Of a stretch of DNA of 64,000 nucleotides, positions 24,521 to 36,500 are shown one piece after another. The position numbers were made by a program, and so were the translations under genes. Numbering within the stretch: position 1 is the first letter of the stretch; each line of letters begins with the position of its first letter. The DNA lies in assembly GCA_014526335.1 (NCBI GenBank), contig JACTAT010000006.1, positions 1,690,738-1,754,737 on the forward strand. The letters are read 5' to 3'. A model generated the notes under the pieces. That model was not told where the DNA came from. It saw only the letters and a list, made by a program, of their open reading frames with translations, and did no database searches. The stretch comes from Chrysaora quinquecirrha (lineage: Eukaryota; Cnidaria; Scyphozoa; Semaeostomeae; Pelagiidae).

Positions 24521-25718
24521 TAAATATCGAAGGCTTGTCATGATAAGTGGTGACTATCATGTCTAATACGGTTTCAGAAACAGCCTTGATCAGTCCGAAT
24601 ATATCTAAAAGTTACTTAACATTCTTTGTACCTAACAACCACCCCTGACTTCGTGGGTCAAAATCATCAACTGTTGGGTCTACAACCCATTTGGGGGACA
24701 GTTAGTGGAAAAACTTTAGCTGAAGAACTTCAACATGCAAAGCTTAAAAGCAAACAATTTCCTAACAACAAGAAAGCGTATAAGCTTGGTTTGACTTCTT
24801 AGTTGCTTATAGTAATTCAGTTGAGCTCCCAAGTTGCTTATTGAGCGGTTGCTAATTTAAAACAAAAGTGTAGCCCATTTGCGAATCCAGGTTGGTTCCC
24901 TGGATCATGGACTTGTTATATCGCGCCCCCATCTTGGGAAACAGCAACCACGACCCCTAATAACAAATAATAATTTAATTGCTCTTTCTTCAGAGTTGAA
25001 GAGTGTGGACTGTGGAACAACAGAAACCGCGACAAATCAAATTCGACAAGTCTAACCCTGCCTAGAAAAATTGAGCATACGAATTGCGGATGAATATTCG
25101 ACTCATCCACATCCACAGTTCCCATGCGTGAAGGCATAGGTTGAGGGGCGGAGGGCACTTTGGATTTTCCGGAAGACAGAAGACCAAAGAATCGATATTG
25201 ACACCAGAAGAGTGGGCGTGGTCATGTGTTCCATTCTTCATTGGCCCTCCCAATTCTGAGGAGTTTATTACGTAGTACGTATTTGGCCTGTGTCCAGCAA
25301 TATAAACTTTAAAAGAATATCGGACCTTTTTTGAATTTCTAGCTAACACGCTTTACATTTTCATGCTTGCCCCCCTCTATCCTGGAAATAAGCCCAACAT
25401 AAATCTTCTATGAAAGCTGCAGGAGAGCTTCGTACATAGCAGATTTTGACCGTGAAACTCAAGGTCAATTTCGTTGTTTCCATAGGGCTTTTTTTATTTT
25501 AAAACTCGCTGAGCTGAATGGAAAATATTTTCAATCGACCATTGTTTCTCCAATCCGGGGTATCAGTCGTCGTTTTGACACGCTGCAGAGCAGACAGACC
25601 GTAATTCCCGGTGATTTTCCTAATCACTGGTTTTCTAGTATTGACACACGCCTTTTGCTTTCGCAGGCATAGTTACTTGCGAAAATAGCTTTGCTGCATG
25701 GACTGAAAGCATACAAAG

Positions 25719-28700
25719 ATGGCTTTCGTTCATTTTATAGCCTTGGCTTTCGGCCTTCTACATTGCTTGAACGGTGCGTCATCTGCCAAAGCAAGGATTT
25801 TGGATAATACAGGCCAAGACATATTCAAGGTAATATTCGAAAGCTATGATAATACATATTATGATATTTCCTATATTTGTTATGATATTATAATATTTTT
25901 ATTATGATATTATATATTTTGATATTTCATATACTATTGTGATATTTCTTATATTTGTGTTATGATTTTGTGATATCTTGATGATATGCTATTATATATT
26001 TTTATTTTGATATTTTTCATTACATGATACTTCTTATATTTGAAAATTTATTTTTACCTAATAGAAATAAGTAATAAGAAATACGTATTGAAAAATTGTT
26101 CTGAAATAACAAAAATTTCCAACTTGAAACCCAGCTTATGCTCCTTTTTTCGATAAAATCATAAAACCTTTGTTAGCTCTTTATAAGAAACCCAGACTCT
26201 ATAATACAGTAGCCAAAATTTACAAAACTACCCTGTACAAGCTGCAAGTACCACAAAATTTTTACCTATTAAAGGAACTTTTCATCTCAGTTTGCAAAAT
26301 ATTTTCTATGTCCTACGTTTTGTCGGCAATAAAATATTTTGGTAATACACAATACACAGACAAATTTGAAAGCCTAAGCCACAAGCATTTAAATACGATC
26401 GATGAATGGGCTAGAAAATCTTTCAGATACAATTACCATGTTACCAATAAAGATAGGGGGATTGTTTGGCATTACTGTTTGCGGTTTTCCGACATTTTGA
26501 AAGCGGTTTTATTTACGGTTTTTACCTTTAAAAAGTACGGTTTTACGGTTTTTCAATTTGCGATATCGGTGTACTATTTTTGGCTCAAAAATTGGTGGTT
26601 TTACGGTTTTTTGACCCCTTCCCTATGATCCCCTCAAAATATATTGACAAAATTTAGAAACTTTGAGTATTAGAATTAGGGTAATTTTGTTAGTTTCTTA
26701 TAAGAAATATCCTTAGTACGGTTTTTTTAAGTTTCCAAACTATGATGACGGTTGCAGAGCTTTTTGGATTAAGGAATACCGATATTTGTCAAACTAAAGC
26801 ACAACCAAATTTGGGCTCGAAGATAAGATGGTATTTAGCTGTCCAAAAATAGTCGAAAACCACAATAGAAAATAGGATTACGATTCGATGTTTCAAGGTG
26901 GAGAAATTTTCTCAAATTTCCGTTAACCTTCGATCCCTTTTAAGCAGAGTTACAATTTTTCATAAGAAGAGTGAAAACCCCCGGCTCTTGCCTGCGCAGT
27001 ACCGCTGAGGGTGCGCAGTAGCCACGGTGGAGGATGCTTAGTTAATTGGTGGAAGGACATCATCAGTATCATTATCTAAGGAGGGATACAGTCAGTACCG
27101 TTGAGGTGGTGTACAGTAGTCAGCATATTGTAATCAAGTTGCGTGAAAGGGCATCGTAAGTGCGGTGGAGTGTTAACATCAGTTCTGTGTAGGTGTGCAG
27201 TATCAGGCAGGGATATCATCAGTTCTATGGAGGTTAAGTATGGGGGAGGGCGGATATCATACGTTGTGGCCATTTGTATTTACCGGCATTGGAACTGTGG
27301 CATCGGCATTGGCATCGGCATTGGCAATGGAATTGGCGCCATTTTATATCTAAGTCAGAATGCAAACACAACTTACCAGGGGGTTGCATAAAAGATTTTA
27401 GCTCCAAATCCTTCTCAATTGTGTTGTTTTTTACTTCCGTTTTAGTTTTTGGCTTTTCGAATGTGCTCAGGTATCAAAATTCGCCTTTAATTCTTCACTG
27501 GGTTTCATTTGGTTTAATTATTAGCATATTCAAAAAAATATTAGAACACAATATGCAGAGTTTCGTATAAAATTGAACAAGAACAGAGCAAGACAAACTT
27601 AAACTCATAAGGTACAAACTCATAAAGCGCTATTTTTCATTTCAATTCAAAACCTTTTTTTGAAACTTTTTGTGTTTTGGTAAAAAAGTGATGTCTTGGC
27701 ATGTCAACGGGATATAAATATATGGAAGAAAGAAGTACAAGCACTTCCGTTGAAGCATCTCATAGGGGTGCGCCAGTTGCCGAGCATGTATTTAAATATG
27801 CAGCACTTCCGTTGTCCATTCCTACTTCCTATTCCGTGAGCCGCAGCCGTGAAGAGAAGAAAAAGAAATGGAGAAAGGCAAGCTTTTTCGGAGGAATTTG
27901 AGCCGTTTGTTTACAAGAGGTAATAGTACCGTCTGAGGGTGTAAAATTTCACCCCGAGCGATTTTTCACGGTCAAATCCCTTATAAATTTTCAATCTTTC
28001 CATCGCTATAAAATGAACATCGGGAAGCCTAGAGGGACAAAAGTTTGCTTTTCAACTAAAATTAAGGTGCTGAATCTGAAGACGAAATTTTGGTTTGAGC
28101 AAATTTTCGAAAATTTTGGAAACGAGGCTGTTAGTTGAAAAGGTGTATTATACACGGTTTTTTATAAGAAACTTTTTATAAGACGCCCAGATTGTCGAAT
28201 GGCAAAAATGTAAAAAACTCCAGTACTGACTATTTTTTGAAGGAAACTTTTACCTCAGACTGCCGAATATTTTCTTCATTTCCTGTATTTCTTCTGCAAT
28301 AAAGCACTTTTGTGACAAGCAGACAAATTTGAAAGCCACAAACAGTCAAATACGATCGATAAATGTATTGGGAACACCATTCAGATAGAATTAGTATGCT
28401 TCCAGTATAGATACTTTAGAAAACTCTTAAAAAACTTTCAGTACTCAAAATTTGCAATTTTAAGAAACTTTCAGTATTGGACCAATTTGTTAGTTTGTTA
28501 TAACAAAATACGTGTATGTTCAAGAGCATAGTAATTTCTTATAAGAAAATGAGTGTATTCTGTCCAAAAATTTTCTCACAGCCATCCATTTGAAACTCTC
28601 ACTGGTTTTATGCTTTAACATTATGTATTATCGTTCGTTGGCATTTGTTGGTTATGTTGAAATAAAAATTAAAGCAAGAAAGAACGTTCCATTTATTGAG

Positions 28701-30527
28701 TCGTGACTCCTCTTTACTTTCGTGACAGATCCCGTTTGTGCGCTCCATGCTCTGCCCTTTTTAGGTCCAGTTTATTCCTGTTATAAAGATCTGTGAATGA
28801 AAGATCTTTTTCTGTGCTCGCTCGGATCGTAGTGCTCCGACGATGTCGTGAACAGGAGCTCTGAGCTAGTTTATTTTCATTTTGTCAAGTGTACTCATGC
28901 CAGAAAAATAGTAACTGTAACAGGTCATATGAAGCATTTTCCTGCCTTGTTCTGCCCGCCCTTCCCGCAACATTGCTCCCTTGGTTACACGTAATTTTTT
29001 TTATAAGAAACCGGTTTATAAGAAACCTAGAACTAGACACCCCAAAAGTTAAGAAACTTTTAGAACTAGGAGGAAGGAGTTAAGAAACTTGAGAAATTTT
29101 TGTGCCAGTTTTTCAACATACTGATTTCACATTTGTGGATGTAGTAATCAATTCTCAAGCATTTCTGTGTGATTTCTCGCACCAGCATGGCTAATTCTTT
29201 GTAATACAATAATATTAATAATTTGCTTGCTATATTCACGTTTTTTTATCGATTTACTGCATTTTCTTTCCATTAAATCAAGAAACTGTTAAGAAACTTT
29301 TAGAACTAAAATTTGGCCAAAAATTAAGAAACTTTTAGAACTAGGCCCCGAGCTAGGTTTCTTATAAAAAAAAACGTGTAACCTGAGCACATTCGAAAAG
29401 CCAAAAAACTAAAAACGGAAGTAAAAAAACAACACAATTGAGAAGGATTTGGAGCTAAAATCTTTTATGCAACCCCCCTGGTAAGTTGTGTTTGCATTCT
29501 GACTTAGATATAAAAATGGCGCCAATTCCATTGCCAATGCCGATGCCAATGCCGATGCCACAGTTCCAATGCCGGTAAATACAAATGGCCGGTTTTTCTC
29601 ATCATCGGAACTTCAGAATGGGCGGTCAGTGTGCCAGCCCAATGCCAAAATGCCCTTCGCTTCTGGGGGGCTGACGAAGAAACGAAGTTTTTTCCGTAGA
29701 CCAGCACACTATGTCCATGCCAACAACCAGAGCCCTAAGACACTAGTCGAAAGCATGAAACGGGTGAAAAAAAAGACAAGTACCTAAACCAAGCAAGCAG
29801 GGAGGGTGGGTGGGACAAAAATCTGCTTGACAAGCACTTTAAACGTTCCCCGTTCACAATTCATCTTGAGTTTCAATGATAAGCACAGACCGCGTGGCGA
29901 AAATTTATAGCCGCCAAATTTAAACGCACGAGTTAATCTGGTTCACCATAGCATCGCCACGTTCACGGAATGACTACGACAGTGATGATGATGAATCTAG
30001 TTCACCACAGGAATTGCTTTGTATAAAAGAGCGATATGAGACACATCAAACGCTATATTTTGCATTTGGCTGACGTAAAAACACAGTCTGTTTGACAAGC
30101 AAATTCATGATTTTTAACCAAAAATTTTTAATCGCTCGTTGAGGACCTAATGCTATACATTCACTATGTCCGAGAGAGATTGTTTAATTATTTTCATTCT
30201 TTTTACAGGGTTCAAAGTATTATGTTCCATCGCAAAGATTATTAGCGAATCCTTACAGAGTAGGTAGGTGTATGAATACCCGTGCACTATCTAATCTCCC
30301 AAGTGATAAACTTCGCTTCGTTGGCAGATATCAGACAGTAAATAACAGTAAATGAATATTTTTCATTTAGGTGCATTACATTCGAGGCTAAGACGTCAAA
30401 TCAGCAACAAAGTAAAAATAAACTTCATCAATAAGTCTGGGAGAAGTGTTCGAGTAAGAATAAGAATGCTTTTTACTTTAAAAGTAATGAGTAATATAAG
30501 TAAGAATAGTCAATATACTGTGGATGG

Positions 30528-30568
<41 letters not shown>

Positions 30569-33500
30569 ATGATGATGATGATGATGATGATGATGATTAT
30601 GATGATTATGATGATGATGATGATGATTGATATGGTGATGATGTGATGATGATGATGATGATGATTATGATGATGATTATGATCGATATGATGATGAAGT
30701 TGATGATGATTATGGTGTTGTTGATGATAATGATGATAATGATGATGATGATGTTGATGATTTTGATTGATGATTGATGATGAAGATGATGATTATAATG
30801 ATGATGATGATGACGGTGGTTATGATGTTGATTATGATGATGATTACGGTGATGACGATACTGCTCATGATGGTGGTGATGATGATAATATTGATCATAA
30901 TGATGATGAAGATGATGATGATCATGGTGATGATAGGGGTGATTTCAATCATGATGATGATGATGATGATGATGATGATTGTTATGTTTCGGTCTAGATT
31001 CAATGAGCGGAAATTGAGACTCTCGCATCAAGTCTACTTGCTAATGCATTATCGGATAGCAACGCATTTGTAAGAGCATTGATGCAGGCTTTGAAATTGA
31101 ATTCTTGAGCAGAAGCTTGCGGTGAAGTGATAAGTAACAATTAAGTATCATGCAAAGGCACCGCGTTGGAAAGCAGCAAAAAACAGTGTTTTCGGCTTTG
31201 AAAATTATCAAGTATCGCTGGATTGGAAGTGCATGGATTCATGGACAAAGTATGATACGATTTGCATTGCGGTGAAGTAAACTACATAAGCAGTAATTTA
31301 AAATACCGCGTGCCACCCAAACAACAACAAAATTTTGCAAGTAATTTTAATACAACTTTTCATATGAACGGCCGACATTACAGTAATTTCTCAATTCAAA
31401 CGGTATGAAATTTTCGCAACAATGTAAAAAACTTTCTCATTAAAATATACATTTTATCAACAGAAATGCTGCGATAGAAGTTCTCTGACAATCAGCTTGC
31501 GCGATAAGAAGAATGGGTCCTACAAAATTTCAAGGAAACGCGCGAAGCAATGTAATCATGTTGTGTCTCCAAAGCAAAATACTGGCTATACGCTGCGGCA
31601 CTATAGGCGACAGGCTAAACATGTCGCGAAAGGTTCAACCAAATCAATGTTTTAAGACGCGTTTCCCCAAGTCGCAATACATTTTGTTCGAATATCAATC
31701 CCTGGCTACACGTGCGACTATGTTTTTACGGTCGCAGCGACAATCTTTTAGCGTGTTTGTCGCCATTTGAGGCAAAACGTCGTACGTTAGACGCAGCTTC
31801 ATCCTGAACTAAGGTGCTCGAGCAAACCCAAGCTTAAATAGACCTTTTCAACGAACAGCCGGGATTATGGAAATTGTTCAAAATTTCTAGGTAGAGAGTT
31901 TTTTATACCAAAGTCGTACCAAGCAGCCCAAATTTAGTCTTGGTGCAAAGTTTTACTATCTTAGCGCTTCTTTCACTGATTTTACGGGCGTTCAAAATTT
32001 GCGATTTTTAAGGGCTCAGACCAGTTGACTCCAAGCCATTTTTCACGGTCAAAGCCTTTATAGAATTTGGAACTAGAACGCCCATAAAATCAGTATTACA
32101 AGCAGTAGGGCAATGAAGCTTTGCACCTAGACTTAGACAAAGTTTTTGATGCTTTAAAAGTATAGGTAAAGGTCATAGCTTTTATATAGCGCCGTTATCT
32201 ATGACTGGACATATTCAGCAGCGCTTTACAAGTATTTACCCCCTTAGCTCAAGCCTTGTTTTTTTTTATTTTTCCATTTTTTGCTATACTCCCTGGGGAG
32301 TATATATTGACTCGCGTGCAGCCATACAGTCGGCGCTACGAGGGTTTTAAGGCCTTCATCAGTAAGGTACCAATTTTACAGCTTGGTGCGGTGTCACAGA
32401 GAGCAAGATTTTTACACCTTGTAAATTTGTGCTCCCTAGCCTGGATTTGAACCACAGACCTTGAGCCTAAATGGCGCAAGTGCTAACCACTACGCTACGC
32501 TGCTCGCTGATTTTAGCATCGAAATCCCAGAATTTTTAAGTTTAAGGAAATGTCAATCCTGGCAGCCTTTCGTCGAAAGGTCTATTAGACTGAAATACTA
32601 AGCTCTTCTTTTGTAGGTATTTCTTTCTGAACTCTTTGGCTTCTATGGATATCTAAGAAGGCAATTTGATCTTCGTCCTAATGAACCGAGAGGTGTAGAT
32701 TCATGGCCTGGATCAATATGGGTTGTTCGTGATATAGAAACTGGCGTGAATATGCTCATCAATGACAACGTCAGATACTTGGTAAAAGGAACTACACGGA
32801 GAAATGAATTTATTGACCTCAAGATAAGAAATCCACGTATGTTGTTTTTCCTTCTTTTTTCTTTCGCTACAAGTTCACTACATGTTTTTTTTATAAGAAC
32901 AAAGTATATAAGAACATAAGGCTTCAGAGGCTGAAAAGTTAAGAACATGCTAAGAACATTACAAGGCTTTGTGAAGCTAGAAACAAATTAAAATTTACTT
33001 TCTTAAATGGCGCTGTCCTTTTCTCAACTCTAGTAAACAGGTGAACTATCAATCATTGTGACTATATGACATTGCGAACATTTTGAGCCTTCAAATCCGA
33101 AAAATTAAGAACATTGCATGGCTTTCTTCAATTTCATTGTTCTTATAAAGAATCGTATAGCGACCTTAATGGCTAACTTTTTCACTGTTACTCTCAAAAT
33201 TATATCGTAAAGGAGGCCTATTGTAGCTTTGTGGCTTCACGGCCTCGACCCTTATTTAGAGTGCAACTTAGGGATTTCCCAATGCTTTTTGCTGTGCCCC
33301 ATGATGGATTTCTTGCACAAGTTGAGTCGTAGCAAGATTTATTGCATGACACGATTCCTAGTTATCCCCCATTCCTGTTGAGTTGAATTGATGGACGCTG
33401 AAATAACTCTGAACAGCTGTATGGTTGTTGTTGTTGTTGTTGTTATATTTAGTGCTTTTTTCGAGGAGTGCGACTCGTATAATAATAAGTCTGCGAACAC

Positions 33501-36500
33501 CGCCAGAATGCTAGCTCGAGCTAGGAACACGAGTCATCCGTCGAGCTACTTCGACATCCGTCGTAAAGGCCAATCTCCATTACAGCGAATCTTGTCGATT
33601 TGCTTGCGTGATCGCCAGCTACTCCAGAGAAATTAATGTCCATTCATTCGAGCATTCGTTCTAGCGAAGGGAAAATATATTTCCCCAGAGCCTTCGAAAC
33701 GCAATTAGGCATGCGACATAAACAACACATTGCTATCCTTCCAACATTTAAAGGGAAGAAAGTATTTTTAAAATTTGAATAAAGTTAGGCGACTTTTCGC
33801 TCGAGACCGCCGCGAAAAGCTTAGATGTGAAAACATGAAATGCGCATGCACAATATTTGCCGGTCGCTGTTGATCGCCAGGTTTCGCTTTAGTTGTTATT
33901 GGCCTAAACCCCGTCCCTTGTCGAAGCTGATGTAACCTCAAATACTGTGTCTATGTAATCTTATTTCTTTTTTAGCATTCTTGAAACCGAAATTGCGAAC
34001 TGCATATTACACTTCAGTCAACGAGAAGTACTTGAGAGTGATATTGATAGCAGATTCAACAGTTACAAATTACCATGGCAAAGCTAATGTCAAGAAATAT
34101 CTGTTAACACTAATGAATGTTGTAAGTATTTTTTTACTGCATGGTGATTGCTGGCGTGGTCAAGTAGTCAAGTTGTTCAGCCAACGATAGCTTGTACAAT
34201 TATGGACAAATATATCCGTACTTTGGTCTGCGGTGCGACCTCTGGGAGGTTCCTCCCCCGTAGAGGTCGCACCGCAGACTATCCGTACTTTAGCATAAAG
34301 AAAAGTCCTTTTAAAACACGATTCCCCCCCCCCACAGGTCAGTGTTTTCATTTATTGTTAACTGTGTGTCTGATCGAATCTCCCATCATTTCCTAAAATT
34401 TGACACATTCAGCATTGAATTTGGAGGGAGGGGGCAGCTAATCCCAAATTGTGGAAAGTCCAGTAAACTTTTTCCAAGATTGATTCTTATGGAGACATCG
34501 GCATTACTTTTCACAAGCCTACAGTCGGGCCTACATTAGGCTGTCAGAGAACCTGAAATCTTTCCTCAGTTCAACTGGAACGTAGTCTACTCTACACTTG
34601 ACCTGATGATAGATAGACTTGCTCCGTATCAATTTGTATTTGATCAATGTGGTTGGAAAACAGTACTGTTTGTGATGTCTGCGAGGGAGTACAGAAAGAG
34701 ACAAGAGAGAAGAATTTTCCTTCCTTACTTTCAAGTGGCTCCTTCACAGTAGTTGCATTAATGTGCTGTCCTCCGCACCGAATGAATAAACAGAAAGCAG
34801 ACTTGCCCCAAGTCTATTTGTATTTGATCAGTGTGGTTGGAAAACAGTATTGTTTGTGACCTCTGCGAAGGAGTACAGAAGAAATAAAACAGTAAGAAAT
34901 TTGCCTTCCCTATTTTCACTTCACTGTAGTTGCAATAACGTGCTGTCCTCCGCACCGAATGAATAAACACAAAACAGATTTAGAGCAGGTAAAGACGAGA
35001 GAGAGTTTTAAGGCTGCGAATTGACTGTATAGCATATTGGTTTTGAAACACAAGCTTCGATACCTAATCAACTCCGTAGTTCCCTCAGACCATGACCCTC
35101 ATGAAAGGGAATATTTAAACGTATTCAGAAAGCCCTGAATGCTGGGGCGGAGTTTTGGTCTTCTTTTTTTCGTTTTCTCGTTGCTTTGCAGCGTTACTGC
35201 TTCGATTTGTATCTCATGCATTTCGCTGCAAGAATCTAAGGATCGGACGAGACAGACTGCAATTCATGGCCTTTTCTTTCAAGCAAATTAAAACTGATTT
35301 CTATGGAATTTCTCTCAGTTCTCTCAGTAGCCTTACAGAAAGAGGCTCCCTGAACTTTTCCATGACGAAAATGATTTTGCTTTCCGTCCGATCTCCCAAC
35401 CATTCATTTGGTCCTTATATGACTGACCCATGATTGATCGTCTTATTTGCTTACTATAATCAATTCTAGGTTTCGAAGATATTCAAAGATAAAAGCCTTG
35501 GAATTAAAATAAACATAATTATTACAAAATTTCATATCATGCAAACTGACCCTGTAAGTATAAACATTTATCTTACCTTAATGTAAATTCTTAACTCTTT
35601 GATTGCCTTCCCACATGTTCGCTTACTTCTCTACCTTCCACTTTCCTTTAGACCCTGTTCAACACCATGTCCTTCGACTTCTACTTCTACTTCTGCTTCT
35701 TTATCTCCATATTCTTCGTCTTCTTCTTCTTAATCTTCCTCTTCTTCTTCTCCTCTTCCATCTTCCTCTTCTTCTTCTTCTCCTTCTTCATGTACTTCTT
35801 ACCTTTCTTCTTCTTCTTCCTCTTCTTTTTCTTACCTTTCTCTTTTCCCATAACTTTTGTTTCTCCTCAATTTTATCTTTATCTTCTTGTGCTTCTTCTT
35901 GCCAGCCCTCTGTTTTATTTTCTTATTTTGCTCTCTCTTCTTCTTCTTCTTCTTTTCTTTCGTCCTCATCTTCAACTTGTTCATCTTCTTTTCTTTCTTC
36001 TTCTTCTTCTTCTTCTTCTTCTTCTTCTTCTTCTTCTTCTTCTTCTTCTTCTTCTTCTTCTTCTTCTTCTTGTTCTTTTCTTCTTCTTCTTCTTCTTCTT
36101 CTTCTTCTTCTTCTTCTTCTTCTTCTTCTTCTTCTTCTTCTTCTTCTTCTTCTTCTTCTTCTTCTTCTTCTTCTTCTTCTTTTTCTTCTTCTTCTTCGTT
36201 TTCTTCTTCTTCTTCTTCTTCTTCTTCTACTTCTTTTCTTCTTCTTCTTCTTCTTCTTCTTCTACTTCTTTTTCTTTTTCTTCTTTTTCTTCTTTTACTT
36301 TTTCTTCTTCTTATTCTTCTTGTTTTTCATCTTCCTTCTCTAATCTTGACTTTTTCTATTGTCTTATTTTCTTCCTTTTTCCTTCCACTAATAAACTTTT
36401 TTCATTTCTTTCGTTGCTCATCCTTTTTCTTCTCTTAATCACTTTCCTGTGCCTTAAGGGCTTACTGAACGTTAGAAAAATTCGTGTTTAGAAAAATTTG

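Noticed and set aside
26170..26628. 152-codon plus-strand frame
   Set aside because: Lies in a miniature element with a nested ACGGTTTT repeat; no recognisable domain.
30352..31073. Open frames rich in Asp or Ile/Met on both strands
   Set aside because: Products of the GAT repeat; only 30371-30453 is a supported exon.
35603..36491. Three long overlapping open frames rich in Phe, Leu or Ser
   Set aside because: They are the three readings of a TTC repeat inside an intron.
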